From Fulvia fulva (taxonomy: Eukaryota > Ascomycota > Dothideomycetes > Mycosphaerellales > Mycosphaerellaceae), in assembly GCF_020509005.1 (NCBI RefSeq), contig NC_063022.1:3162001-3226000 (forward strand): a DNA stretch of 64,000 nt. Direction: 5' to 3'. Positions within the stretch are counted from its first letter, which is position 1, and each line of letters begins with the position of its first letter. The translations under genes were made by a program, and so were the position numbers. This document shows, piece by piece, positions 21,699 to 32,597 of the stretch. The notes beneath the pieces are model-generated. The model was not told the origin of the DNA. It saw nothing but the letters and a program-made list of their open reading frames with translations, and ran no database searches.

Positions 21699-23374
21699 AT
21701 GGCACCACAACCAACAACGAGCCCTCTTGCGGTGTTCATGAAGCAGGATGGCGATGATGCGCAGCTGGACTACAAGCGGATAGCGCTGGCTGCGGTTGCG
21801 CTATATCTGGGATACCAGATCTTTCAGGTGAGTTACTACAAAGCACTCATTGCTTGACTTCGCTGACTTCAGCATAGACATTGCTGCTCGCTTTCACATC
21901 CCCACTCCGCAATGTCCCTGGTCCATTCTGGTCGCGCTTCACCAGACTACCACTGAAGAAAGCCATCATCGGCGGGCGTCGAATCTTCTTCATCCATGAT
22001 CTCCACCAACAATATGGCGACATTGTGCGAATCGCACCAGACGAAGTCTCGGTCTCGGATATGGACGGCTTCAAGAAGATTCATGCTGTTTCCGCGACTT
22101 TCAATAAAGCCGACTGGTACGAGAAGCTTACCATCTTTCCTCGACACAGCGTTTTCACCATGATGACGAAGGAGACCCACGCGGCACGGAGGAAGCTCTT
22201 TGCGAGAGGGTTTAGCAAGTCATATCTCAGGGAACATTATGAGCCAATCGTTGCGGAGAAGGCGAGATTGGCCGTAAAGGGTATCAAGGAGAGGGCTGTC
22301 AAGGGCAATGCCGATCTCATGCAATGGTGGACGTTCCTGGCTACGGACACCGTTGGACGACTTGGCTTTGGTGAGAGCTTCGGCATGCTGGAGAAGGGAG
22401 AGGTACGAGTTCTGCTCCGCAGTGGCTGTTATAGTGCTAACGACTCTTGCAGAAAACTGATTACATCCGCACGCTCGAGCTTGCACTCGTAGGCAACGGT
22501 ATCGGTGCTGAACTTCCTCTCGTCCGCGCGATCGGTCGCCTCATCCCATCGAAGGGCGCCAAGCAGGCTTTTGATGCGACCGATATCATCCTCGACTACG
22601 GCCAAAAAGCTGTTGATAACGCCAAAGCCCAGGCCAGCGAGACAAACCTGATGGCCAACGTGCTAAGCGAAGCAGAGAAGGACGTTTCTTCCCTGGACGA
22701 CCTCGATGTGAGAGTTGAAGCCACCAGTCTCATCTTCGCGGGCAGCGGAACTACTGCCAATACCCTGTCCTACTTTATCTGGTCGGTGCTGAAGCGACCC
22801 GAGCTGCAAAGGAAGCTAGAGGAGGAAGTCGCAACTCTTCCCGAGAACTTCAAGGACACCGATATGGAGAGCCTGCCTTGGCTGAACGCGACTATGCAAG
22901 AAACACTACGCGTCTACGCCGCAGTACCCGGTACTCTCCCGCGCCTCGTCCCCAAAGGTGGCGTTACAATCGCCGGCCACTTCATCCCCGAAGGCATGAC
23001 GGTCGGCACGCAAGCATACACCATACACCGGAAAGAAGACATCTGGCCCGACGCCAAATCGTAAGTCCCACTTCCTAACCCATCTACTATCTGTCCAGAC
23101 TAACACTCTCCCCAGCTTCAACCCAGCACGCTGGTTCAAAGAATCAGACATGCCAGCCGCAGCCAAAACGGCATTCTGTGCTTTCGGCGCGGGAGCGTAC
23201 ACGTGTTTGGGAATTCATATCGCGTATATGGAGATGCGGTATGCGGTGGCGAGTTTCTTTAGGGAGTGTAGGGGTGTGAGGTTGGCGGAGAGTTGTACGG
23301 ATGAGAGTATGGAGGAGGAGAATTATTTTGTTATTACGCCGAAGGGGAAGAGGTGTGAGGTTACGATGACTTGA
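21699..23374 (+). CDS. Cytochrome P450 monooxygenase
   Basis: Four exons: 21699-21827, 21878-22402, 22453-23060 and 23116-23374, giving 506 residues. Introns are 50, 50 and 55 bp, with GTGAGT, GTACGA and GTAAGT donors. A single N-terminal membrane anchor (about 28-50) would place it in the ER. The I-helix oxygen-binding motif AGSGTT is at about 314-319, ExxR (ETLR) at 368-371, and the haem loop FGAGAYTCLG with the cysteine ligand at about 451. The N-terminal stretch LRNVPGPFWSRFTRLP and the overall layout resemble fungal P450s of the pisatin-demethylase-like groups. The substrate cannot be told, and no secondary-metabolism backbone gene is adjacent. Confidence 0.94.
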
Positions 23375-23729
23375 TGGTCGATGTAGATGGTAGGGTGGAG
23401 AGGGGAAATGGTATGAGTGACCTTGATGGACAGGTGAAGTGCGTGTTTGCCATTGTGGTGGTTCATGTTGGTCATGGGGTGTTTATGCATGCAGTGAGAC
23501 TAGCTTGATCTGGGGTGATATGAGCTGCTTTCGCTTCACTTTACTTCATTTGCGGCTCACTTCGACATTGTGGAAGGAGTGGTTGATCACGAGGACAACG
23601 CATCGCAGCAAGGGCCACGGTGCCTTGCATCAATGATTTTGCGGCAGTAACACCACCGTCTCTCCTCACAACAGATTGGCAAGCAAAGATATCAACAACA
23701 GTGCTACTCAAAAAACACAGCGAGACAAC
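23375..23729. other. Intergenic between P450 and LPxELR gene
   Basis: About 350 bases with no frame or signal I can support. Confidence 0.5.
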
Positions 23730-24321
23730 ATGGCGGCTACCAGCAACATCGTCACTGACCAGAACCCACGAGACCAAGAGAAGGTATGCATTGTACAGCA
23801 ACCATGAAACCCATCATCCTAACACCGACCAGCCCTTCCGCCTCCTCGACTTACCAGCCGAGATCTGGTCCAAGATCGGCAAACTCGCCATCGACAACAC
23901 CACCACCCTGACGGCCAGCAACATCAAATGCCTCAAGCCACAATACCACGGGCGCAGTTCCTACGATCGTTCAGCAGCGATTCAACCAGCCATCACCAGA
24001 ACTTGCAGAGCTCTGCGCTACGAGCTGCTTCATTACTACTATCGTACCACAATTGCCATCCATACCAAAGATGGAGAGGATGCACTGGAACTCGATGCCA
24101 TCGGTGACTGGCTGCGCTCTATTGGCGCGGTCAATAGACGGTGTGTCAGTGGTGTGACGGTGTCGGTGGAGTATGATGATGCTTCGGCGCTCAAAGGGTT
24201 GAGGGGGCAGTTGAGGGGGGAGGAGTTCAAGGGTGTCGAGTTCAAGATGGTGAAGGTGAGGAGTCATGTTGTGGATGGTGATGGGTATGCTTGGGATAAG
24301 TATAAGTTCGTGTTCCTGTGA
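23730..24321 (+). CDS. Small LPxE-type (F-box/2EXR-like) protein
   Basis: Two exons: 23730-23783 (18 codons) and 23833-24321, 180 residues. The 49-bp intron has donor GTATGC, branch-like CCTAAC and acceptor CGACCAG. Splicing joins DQEK to PFRLLDLPAEIW, which forms the N-terminal LPxEhhxxI motif seen in a large family of fungal proteins. The middle holds AAIQPAITRTCRALRYELLHYYYR, whose layout (here shown only for orientation, residues about 75-98) matches the conserved 'cR.lr.E.l..yy' helix. Function is unknown. Related paralogue-like genes occur at 26344, 28431, 58799 and 60044. Confidence 0.75.
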
Positions 24322-24425
24322 AAGCTAGCGATGTGGTGCGAGGTTTCAGCTGTGCTGGTCATGGTCGAGATGTATACGGAGCTGGTCTCCAGCTTACATG
24401 AGGAGACATACCCTTACCAAGATGC

Positions 24426-25573
24426 TTACAACTCAACCTCCGCCTTCGAATCTCCTGGCGTCTCCTTCACACGATAGACCAGCTTATTTCCACTGACTTT
24501 ATCCTCTTTCAAATCCTTCAGGCCCTGTAACACACCCTCCAAACCCTTCTCCCCAACCTTTTCCGGATGCGTCTTCAACTTTCCATCCTTAAGCAATCCC
24601 TCCGTGATCCCAAAGAACTTCCTCGCAAACTCAAAGTCCTCCTGACTCGCCGGCGTCTCTCGTCCAGCTTTCTCGAACGCATCCCCAAAGATCGTGTACA
24701 TGAACGTGAAGCCACTATCCACATCGTTCCTGTTCGGCAGCTTGACTGGCAAGATGGTCCAGTACTTGGGATCCTTGGCATCAGTGGATAGGGCAGCTTC
24801 GCAGATTGCTGCGGAGGCTGGGAGGGAGATTGTGTCCCAGATCAAGCGGAGAGAGTTGTTGGTGTCGCGGTTGATGGTAGCGCCGCATTGCGGGTCTTTG
24901 TAGTCGTAGGCGGCGGTGGCGCCGAGGGATTTGACGAAGGTGTTGTTCTTGGGGCTGCAGGTTGTGATGACTTTGTAGCCGGCAAGGGTGGCGTATTGGA
25001 TTGCGAGGGAACCTGTTGCGGAGGAGCCGCCCTGGAAGAGAGTCAGTGGGGAATTGAATGGTATGGGAGTTGAATACGTACATAGATGAGAACTGTCTCG
25101 CCACTCTTGGTTGGGTTGTCCGGCAGATTGAGCTTCAAGCCCTTCTGAAAGAGACCTTGACCAACGGTCGAGACACCCAGTGGGAACGTAGCTGCCTGTT
25201 CGGAAGATAGGCTCTCTGGGATCTTGACAAGCAAGTCTGCCTTGGCCACAACATACTCGGAGAAGCAACCATCTTCTGGCTGGGAGAAGTTGGCACCGTG
25301 GGTAGTTCCAGCAACTCTATCACCTGGCTTGAACGACTTTGTGACCTCTGGACCGACCTCGACGACGGTGCCTGAGAAGTCACATCCGGCGAGTCCGTGG
25401 GCAGCTGCTCGCTTGCCGTTGATGTGCTTCCAGTCTGTGGGGTTAAGAGCTACCGAGTCGACTTTGGCGAGCAAGTAAGTTGCTCGGATTTTGGGGATCG
25501 GGATCTCTGAGACTTTGGCCTTGTTCTCGTTGATTGTGATGGCTTTCATGGTGGAGGGAAGTTGGGATGCCAT
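24426..25573 (-). CDS. toxD-like zinc-less medium-chain dehydrogenase/reductase
   Basis: Two exons: 25082-25573 (164 codons) and 24426-25031, 365 residues. The 50-bp intron runs from GTACGT to CTTCCAG and joins ETVLIY to GGSSATGSLAIQ, restoring the Rossmann glycine motif. The N-terminal GroES-like domain (MKAITINENKAKVSEIPIPK, VALNPTDWKH, GCDFSGTVVEVG) and the NADPH-binding domain (YGGSSATGSLAIQYA, with AGYKVITTCSPKN) match the quinone-reductase/trans-enoyl-reductase-like branch that includes toxD. The structural zinc cysteines are absent. Such proteins occur alone or beside polyketide synthases; no such synthase is in view. The start is taken at the ATG at 25573, just before the conserved MKAI. 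An in-frame upstream codon at 25621 is less likely. Confidence 0.9.
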
Positions 25574-25639
25574 CTTGATCCTTGATATGTGCTGGGAGAG
25601 CGGGGTCAGCCGGCTGGACATGGGGTTGGTGAGTAGATG

Positions 25640-26343
25640 TGCTCACAGAAAGTTGGTGAGATTGGTGTGTTGATACTGAGCTGCTGGAGTCGTCCTTCTT
25701 ATATCTTTGGCTTGGGTAGTTGTTGGGAGGTGGTGTCCGTGAAGTGCTCCGACGTCGTCCAATGGCTGTCGTCATGGTGGAGCTCTTTCCATCCGAGAAT
25801 TGTCCGGATTTCCAACCCTGCCTGAGGCTTCAGGCAAACGCCGATATGTCCTTTCCGCCGTCAACATTCTCGTGTGAACACATGCATATTGTCTCAGTCG
25901 TGTTCTCAAGTACCGTCCAGATACCAGGCAGAGTAAGCAAAGCACTCCGATGGGAGATGTCAATCGGTCCAGGGCTGCATCTCGATGTTTCTGCTTTGCC
26001 GAATTGTGGCTGCAGACTCACTCACTAACAGAAGGAGCTCGTCGAGGCAGTGCGTCCGTAGGGCCTGTGGTCTACTGTGGCATGAAGATGTCGACCATAT
26101 ACCATGTGAACAGAAGATAGGAGCAGATCGGACCAGGAGGACAAGTAGCCCGTGCAGCCGTGCTATGATGAGCAATGGCGACGGAGAGATCCGAGCGTCT
26201 TGACGCGTTTGCCCAAGTCCAACGCGTGCTGAATCTGCTGCCCTCGACACTCATCCATCGAAACACTGATACGCAACCTCGGAGAATAGGCTACGAGAGA
26301 AAGTGACAAGCATACTCAGCAGATCTGGGTCACACTGGACGCC
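25640..26343. other. Intergenic, upstream of two divergent genes
   Basis: Divergent upstream regions of the dehydrogenase (minus) and the 435-residue protein (plus). I see nothing else I can support. Confidence 0.5.
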
Positions 26344-27651
26344 ATGACCGAGCCCAGGACCCGAGATTCTAGGCCGGAGGCTCGTCGAGATGCAGTGCAA
26401 CAGGATTCCCATGAGCCGAGCGCACACCCTCAAAGTTCCTCGCCCTTGTTCGGACTACCCGCTGAGGTCAGACTATTGATGTACGAGTTCTTGTTTGGTA
26501 CTGGAGGCGATGACTGGGCAGACGCATACGCCCTGAGCAAGAGCGACATGGCTATTCCAAGCGAGTGCATCGGCTCAGACGAGAATGTTCGCTGGGACGT
26601 TCCATCAAAGCATGTCCGAGCACGATATTGGGCCCGTCATCGTGCATGCTTCACCCCAATCCACGACTTTGAACAGCGCGACTGCACGCTTGTATGCATA
26701 GACGGGTCGATTCATCCTTGGCCAGTTGAGTGTGAAGACTGCCGCTGTCGCACTCGTTACTCAAAGGCGGTCAAGATCCATGGCCACGAACTTCCCTCTC
26801 GGGATGGAATTCGACGACTTCACGCAGGAAGTAAGCTCGACCTGTCCATCTTGCGCACATGCCGCCTGATTCACCGGGAAGCATTCCTTCTACCATTCGC
26901 TCTGTTCACATTTGATGCTCAGACGGACACTGTAGCATCTGTACTGGTCAAAGATGTGCTTACAGCCCAACAAGCGCAAGCCATAGAGCGCATCCATATC
27001 AATGACATGTTATCCCATCCGCTAGAGTATCAAGCACTGCTTATATGCTTTCCTGGTTTGAAGCAGCTGCGACAGTCGCGCGATGGCGCTGCATCTGTGC
27101 TAGATGGAGATGAACTCCAGTGGATCGATTACTTCCGGACGAAGCGGCAAAGCAAGCTGCAAAGCATTGAAGTTGTGACTGGCTACGATATAGACAAGTC
27201 GCAGGATCGACGTATCGGCGACAGAGAAGCTGCAGAAGGCCTGGAGAATTATCTTTCCAACCGCTACTACGCCGAGGCTCAAGCACAAGGCGGCATGATG
27301 GACGGCGAAGCAGTAGATCATGTCGACGAAGCTCTGCTTGATCGCCTGTGCAAAAGCGAGCACTGCCTGAAGGAATCGCCTCGCAGATTCCTGGATACAA
27401 ACCAACGTCCTGGGCCTACCAAGACAACGCTTCGTGGACAATATTCTTTGTCTGCTGTCAACGATGACGAGGAGTATAGTGATTCGGACGATAGTATATC
27501 AGAGGATGACGAAGAAGGACAGCTGCAGCGAAGATTTCGCATGAACTTCCGTCGCTTCCACGATGAGATGTTCCGCCGCGCGCACCTGCGAGGATACACC
27601 CCGATGTACAAACGGACAGACGTCCGCGTTGAGTATCATCGTGCTAGGTGA
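26344..27651 (+). CDS. Fungal LPxE-family protein of unknown function, acidic C-terminal part
   Basis: Intronless, 435 residues. Residues about 35-52 read LFGLPAEVRLLMYEFLFG, the same N-terminal motif as the neighbours. The middle holds a cysteine cluster (VECEDCRCRTRY, about 120-131) and LDLSILRTCRLIHREAFLLP (about 161-180), typical of this fungal family. A serine/aspartate/glutamate-rich stretch (about 370-395) precedes a basic C-terminus. No enzymatic motif is visible. Upstream, an in-frame ATG at 26344 is the first after stops. Confidence 0.8.
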   Translation: MTEPRTRDSRPEARRDAVQQDSHEPSAHPQSSSPLFGLPAEVRLLMYEFLFGTGGDDWADAYALSKSDMAIPSECIGSDENVRWDVPSKHVRARYWARHRACFTPIHDFEQRDCTLVCIDGSIHPWPVECEDCRCRTRYSKAVKIHGHELPSRDGIRRLHAGSKLDLSILRTCRLIHREAFLLPFALFTFDAQTDTVASVLVKDVLTAQQAQAIERIHINDMLSHPLEYQALLICFPGLKQLRQSRDGAASVLDGDELQWIDYFRTKRQSKLQSIEVVTGYDIDKSQDRRIGDREAAEGLENYLSNRYYAEAQAQGGMMDGEAVDHVDEALLDRLCKSEHCLKESPRRFLDTNQRPGPTKTTLRGQYSLSAVNDDEEYSDSDDSISEDDEEGQLQRRFRMNFRRFHDEMFRRAHLRGYTPMYKRTDVRVEYHRAR

Positions 27652-27918
27652 GCCGCGTGATTGTCCACGACACAGCACCATACTCAACTTAGAAGCCGGT
27701 GCTAAACACGGAGCAGAACCGACTTGAGGACAGGACCTGGTTCCAGGACAGTCTGCGCACACACTCTGCTGACCTATCTTCGATATAAGACGGTTTTAGT
27801 TGAATCAGTGAAAAGCTTGATGACCCCCCGGTCATCGCAGAATTCTTGCCACGGCGGACATTGCCATCATCACAATCATCTCAACATATCCTTCGCAAGC
27901 ACCCCGCTACCACGAACC

Positions 27919-28199
27919 ATGGCGTCGATTGTAGCGCAAGCCCGCAAGCCCCTCGACTTCTTCAGTCTGCCCTTGGAGCTGCGGCAGATGAGTTATGTTG
28001 AGCAATACGCCAAGGAAAGATGCGACATCATCAACAATGGATCATTCGAGACTGAGCGGAATGCAGTATTGGCAGGGCCGAGGACGATGGATACAACGAC
28101 TCTTATATTCAGGACTTTATCGGCTGTGTGAAGGGCTGGATGGAGACAGATGATCGCAGTGGGACGTTCGAGCAGAGATGGGATCAGACTCGGACGACG
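27919..28199 (+). pseudogene. Fragment of an LPxELR-family gene, probably frameshifted
   Basis: From ATG 27919 the frame reads KPLDFFSLPLELRQMSYVEQYAKERCD, the start of an LPxELR protein, but ends after 70 codons at 28131. In another phase, from about 28081 to 28200, the sequence reads EDDGYNDSYIQDFIGCVKGW and so on to a TGA, with good coding character. No convincing intron joins them. A frameshift near 28,070 is the simplest reading, or an unseen intron. Confidence 0.4.
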
Positions 28200-28370
28200 C
28201 GCTGATCTCGAAGATGTCGAGCTGGCCATGTGATCACCAAGGAAGTGAGCTTTTGCGGTTGAACAATGCTCGTACGCCCCGCACGCTCACGCGCGCGTTC
28301 ACTCTCTTGCACAACCTCACTTGCCGAAACTTGGTTTCGGATGAATGAAGCACACTCGACTCATCACAAC

Positions 28371-28400
28371 ACGACACAACACGACACAACACGACACAAC
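28371..28400 (+). repeat. Three perfect copies of a 10-base repeat
   Basis: ACGACACAAC is repeated three times, with imperfect copies on each side, about 30 bases before the ATG at 28431. It would lie in the 5' untranslated region. Confidence 0.85.
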
Positions 28401-28430
28401 ACAACACACCAGACCATAACACCGCCGACG

Positions 28431-29129
28431 ATGTCTCCGCGCAAGCAGCAAACACACAAGAAGCCATCACCTCTGCTCTCACTTCCGGCCGAGCTTCGCA
28501 ACCACATCTGGCAATTATTGCTGGTGGCACCCTGTCCCATCAAACTCGCACTCGAAGACGACGCCGGCCGCATCACAGCCAGGATCCAGAACTATCACGA
28601 AGCATCCCCCTCACCATCCCTTCTGGCAGTCAACAAACAGATCCACAACGAAGCAACCGCATACCTCCACAGCGACGATACCTTCACTTTCGCCCACGAT
28701 CCACGCGCGCTGTGGGCTTTCACCAAGGGCATCAAGAAATCTGCCCGACTCGTCCGACACATCGATATCGCAGCTCCGATTGCACTCAGACAGGCGGCAC
28801 CCGTGTTCGCGGCATTGCAAGCATTGACCGGCTTGGTCACACTCGAGATGTCGTATAACCCCAGAGTCGCACAGAGTCCTCGCGTCATGGCGGATAACCT
28901 CCTACAGTGGGCACGGGCCAGCGTGAGGCATCAGGGGAAGCGGGTCGAGGAAGTGATTGGTGGGCTAAGGTTTTATCATGTTGGCTACTTGAGTCGTCCG
29001 GGAGGTCGGCAGAAGGTCCCTTCGTTGGGGTCCAAGGAGGAGGATCCGTCGGACTTGAGGGCGGCGGAGGAGTATACGAGGGATGTGAAGGTGCAGCTTG
29101 TGCGGTTGGTGAGGGCCGGGGGAAAGTGA
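28431..29129 (+). CDS. LPxELR-type (F-box/2EXR-like) protein
   Basis: Intronless, 232 residues. The ATG at 28431 is chosen because it follows the CA-rich decamer repeats, which would otherwise be translated as a His/Thr-rich tract. The N-terminal motif is LLSLPAELRNHIWQLLL (about 15-31). It is followed by the family signature LLAVNKQIHNEATAYLHSDDTF (about 65-86; the text here is only a guide to its place). The rest is helical with a basic C-terminus. The length fits the short members of the family. Function is unknown; proteins with such N-termini are thought to be F-box-like adaptors, but this is inference. Confidence 0.8.
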   Translation: MSPRKQQTHKKPSPLLSLPAELRNHIWQLLLVAPCPIKLALEDDAGRITARIQNYHEASPSPSLLAVNKQIHNEATAYLHSDDTFTFAHDPRALWAFTKGIKKSARLVRHIDIAAPIALRQAAPVFAALQALTGLVTLEMSYNPRVAQSPRVMADNLLQWARASVRHQGKRVEEVIGGLRFYHVGYLSRPGGRQKVPSLGSKEEDPSDLRAAEEYTRDVKVQLVRLVRAGGK

Positions 29130-30029
29130 AAGGCTGTAGAGGCGAGGGAGTGCGGCGAAGGGAGATGTTTGCAGGCGGAGATGATCTGGCGCAAGAGGCG
29201 GCGCGGTCGTGGCGTGGCATTGCTGAAAGAAAAAGGTTTCTCCCGTTGGCTTGCGGTCGGCGACTTCCATAGCTGATACTGATATCATCTCAGTGGCAAG
29301 ACCTCCGTGCTGGACTGTGAACCCCCCAACCGCGCTTATGTCGACAAGGCTCAGGCCCAAAGGGTTGGAATTAGCCTGTCCATTGACGATATTGCATACT
29401 TAGCTCAACCTGCCACTGCGATCATAGTTTTCTCTGGCAGCAAATATAAAGTACACGGTACCCGGTCGCTCATACAGCCAAGTCTTGCATTGTTCTGCTG
29501 TGAGGGATGCTGTCGTCGTTCCAGGAGTTTTGCGCTGTACAGTACGACAAGGGCATGTGCGACTCGCGATTGGCTACACGAACACGACACGCTAAGGCAT
29601 GTTCGATTCCCGGTTCACCGCTCCATCCTCATCTCTCCCTCTTGGCAACCACTACACCCACCCGCGAAGGCAACATGGCCTTGCAACGCGATATCCACAT
29701 ACCCGCACTCCTTGTCCACACTTCCTTAATAGCCCATGTCAAGATAGTCACGCACGAAACTCGAGAAATGCCGCTCATTCTCTGATCCAGTGCTGCTGCA
29801 GTGTTGATATCTCGGCCTTCCCCAGGCTGAATTGTCCAACATCAACAAGATTTTGGATTGTCCACAATGTTGTCTGCGCCATCGCCCGACTCCAACAACC
29901 TGACCATGCCAACGTCCATGTTGACATCCAAAGCCCGACGCGTCACGACGCGTCTCTTCTCTCCTTTTAAGGACATCTCATCACTACTCACGCTCATTGC
30001 TCCTCGAACCACACCTGGCCGTCGACGCA
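29130..30029. other. Intergenic region upstream of the XPG nuclease gene
   Basis: About 900 bases. Frames up to 140 codons overlap on both strands without recognisable motifs. A GTTCGATTCC stretch near 29,600 resembles a tRNA B box, but no A box or cloverleaf goes with it. Confidence 0.5.
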
Positions 30030-31732
30030 ATGGGTATACCTGGTCTCTGGGAAGAGGTCGAGCGCGTACTCACTCTACAGGATACAACGCTTGCTGCAGA
30101 AAGTGCAGCATGCGTCGAGGCCAAAGGTCGCCCGCTCCGCATCGCAGTAGACGCATCTGTGGTAATATATAAGCTGCGCGAGAGCACCAGGCCGGCAGCA
30201 AAATATGGTGAGCACGTGTACATGATCGCTCAGGCTGCAGCTAATACCGACGAGGCGGCATGAACCATCCCAGTCGAACGTTCATGACGACGGCCTGCAA
30301 TCTCATGATTCAAGGTGTACAGCCGGTATACATCTTCGATGGACCTGGACGGCCGACATGCAAGCGTGACAAGTTTCGACCGATCGCCAAGCGAACGAAC
30401 CTATACGTCCCTCCTCCAGCACCGAATGCTCATGGGACGCGTGACATCGAACAAGAGTATGAGTTCACCCATGTCGAGGATCTGGCCAAACAAGTTCTGG
30501 ACCTGATGGGAGTTCCGAGGTGGGATGCGCCTGGTGAAGCAGAAGCGGAATGCGTCGCGCTCGAGAAAGCCGGGTTAGTCGACGGCATATACACGAGCGA
30601 TGGCGATGCTTTGGCGTTCGGTGGGCAATGCATTTACAGAGCCAGAAAGAACGACCAGGAGGAGGAGAAGAACGACAAGGAGGAGAAGAAGAAGAACGAC
30701 GAGGAACTGCAAAAGATACAGGCCGCCGATCTCGAGACAGCCGGACGGCCTGCCAAAGTCCTCGCGCTTGCTGCACTGCTAGCTGGCGGTGACTACCGCC
30801 ATGGCCTCCGTAATTGCGGCTTCTTGAATGCATTGCGGATCGTCGAAAAATCTGCCGCTTTGGAAAAGCTCTACCATATCGGGAAAAGCACTGCAAAGGA
30901 AGAAGCACGCAAAGGCATGCTGAATGGCTGGAGGATAAGCCAACGGGATACATTCGTTGGTGCAGTACGGAACATCTCGAGATTGATTGCGGACACCGTG
31001 CCTTCCGACTGGCCGAGTGCACAACTGCTCGGACTCTGCTTGCGGCCCATGATTTCCGATGATGCTACTCTGGAGCAGCTCCGGTCAACCATATGGATCC
31101 CCAAGCAACCCAACATTGTAGAGCTTCGAGCATTCACTGCCCGCATGTTCGGATGGCAAAGCCGACAGCGCGCGAAACAATTCCTCCACCGTCTTACGCC
31201 AGGCCTTCTTGCAAACAAGCTGATGGCGGCTGGATGTCAGGGACAGGACGCAACAGACCTCATCGTTCAAGCCAAAGCAAAACAGCAGAGGAAGGATACC
31301 GCAAACAGATCACCTGTGGTAAAGGTTAGCTTCATGGCACTTGAGATCGCACCGATCGACTATGATGGGGAACCGATAGTGCCGGGGTTCGAGTGGGATG
31401 AGCGCGATAAGAAGGACCCGAAAGTGCCGTATGAGGAGGAGTATCCGGAGTTCTTGGCCACATTCGGAGCACCTTCGTCTCTCCCAAGAAATGCGGCGGG
31501 CAGGAACAGTGGCAATAGCAAGAGACCAGCTGAAAGCGATACAGCCAGCAGCTCGACGAAGAAAGCGAAGGCAACAAGACGAAAACCTTCGGCCGAGTCC
31601 ACGAATACGCAACGCAACAGCCCGTCCACAGTGGGAACGACGAATAACGGCTTTACAATATCGGGGTTCAGGATGCCGACACGCCTGGACATATCGTTTG
31701 CTGGCAACGAGGATGTCATCGACTTGACGTGA
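30030..31732 (+). CDS. XPG/FEN1-family structure-specific nuclease, GEN1/YEN1-like
   Basis: Two exons, 30030-30207 and 30255-31732, 551 residues. The 47-bp intron (GTGAGC to GACGAG, branch-like GCTAAT) restores KYGGGMNHPSRTF. The N-terminal XPG domain starts MGIPGLWEEV and has the metal aspartate in IAVDAS. The XPG-I domain (GEAEAECVALEK, then YTSDGDALAFGG) supplies further acidic ligands. A lysine/glutamate-rich insertion follows, then the H2TH region LLAGGDYRHGL. The family cuts flaps and Holliday junctions in DNA repair. Domain order and the missing PCNA box favour GEN1/YEN1 over FEN1. The last residues, EDVIDLT, form a likely SUMO-interacting motif. It is shorter than budding-yeast Yen1. 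Confidence 0.9.
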
Positions 31733-31791
31733 TCAACACGATTCTGCTTTACTCTGCTACCTCCATGGGGAAGACGTGTCCTGAACAATGA

Positions 31792-32597
31792 TCAGACGCC
31801 GCCTCCAAACCACTGTTCGCGAATTTTGAACACCGTGGACTCAACGATAAGACGCTGCAGCTCTGCATAATGAGCACTCGCCTGTTGTAGAACTGTCGAA
31901 CTCCTGCACAGCTCAATCACTTCAGCCCTGTGTGCTCCACTGTAGGGCAGCATCTTGAGCCAACTGTAAACATCAGTCTAAAGCTCGTGGTTCATGACCA
32001 GGGAAGGACTTACTCGGACTCTGCTTGGGACGTCCCCATGACCAAGGCAACTTTTGTGCCGAGCGCCTTCTCCAGTTCGAGGTATCTGGAACCGTTCTCT
32101 GCCATCGTCTTCAAGGACTTCTCCACATCGTCCGGATCCACGAACAGGCCAGTATGGAACAGCTGCATGGCCATGGAAGTCGCAGCTGGCCGGTACTTGG
32201 GATCCCCAAATGACTTCTGGAACTCGACCAATACCACACATGCGAGGCGGCGTACTGCGCGCGGCTAACAACCGTGACTTTTCGTGGTAGGCCTCAACTT
32301 GGCGCTTTCCATGAAGCCCTTGACCACAAGTGCCAGCTGATTGCCGTCCCGTGGCACGATAGCTGCCGAGTGGACCCAGTCCCAGAAGCGTAACGGCTCC
32401 TGGGACCATCCCATGGCTTTGTCCGTCAGGAGATTTAGCGTGCCGTTGTCAGGACCCTTATAACCATTCAGCTGAGACTTCATGTTCTGACGTCGGCGCT
32501 CGTCTTTCTCATTCTTCATTGTTTGCGACGAGCTTCCGTGACCTTTGGACAAAATGCTCTGGCCACCATCAGCGGGACATTCCACATTCATATTCAA
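31792..32597 (-). pseudogene. Conserved-looking protein gene with one in-frame TAG
   Basis: From ATG 32597 (MNMNVECPADGG) the frame runs 110 codons to a TAG at 32265-32267. It continues in the same phase through RRLACVVLVEFQKSFGDPKY and VDPDDVEKSLKTMAEN to a GTAAGT donor at 32013. A 50-bp intron (31964-32013) joins GTSQAESD to WLKMLPYSGAHRAE in the last exon, 31792-31963, which ends IREQWFGGGV. Apart from the TAG it would encode 251 residues. The text looks like the C-terminal part of a fungal regulator, but I do not recognise the family. The TAG fits a CAG to TAG change. An 18- or 24-base intron removing it would be implausibly short. Confidence 0.6.

Noticed and set aside
21699..25573. Secondary-metabolite cluster (P450 next to toxD-like dehydrogenase)
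   Set aside because: No polyketide synthase, peptide synthetase, terpene cyclase or cluster regulator lies nearby. The pair alone is not enough.
29560..29625. tRNA gene suggested by GTTCGATTCC near 29,600
   Set aside because: No A box, acceptor stem or cloverleaf could be formed upstream.
32221..32290. 18- or 24-base intron to remove the TAG at 32265
   Set aside because: Such introns are far shorter than the 47-62 bases seen in all other genes here, and no branch site fits.
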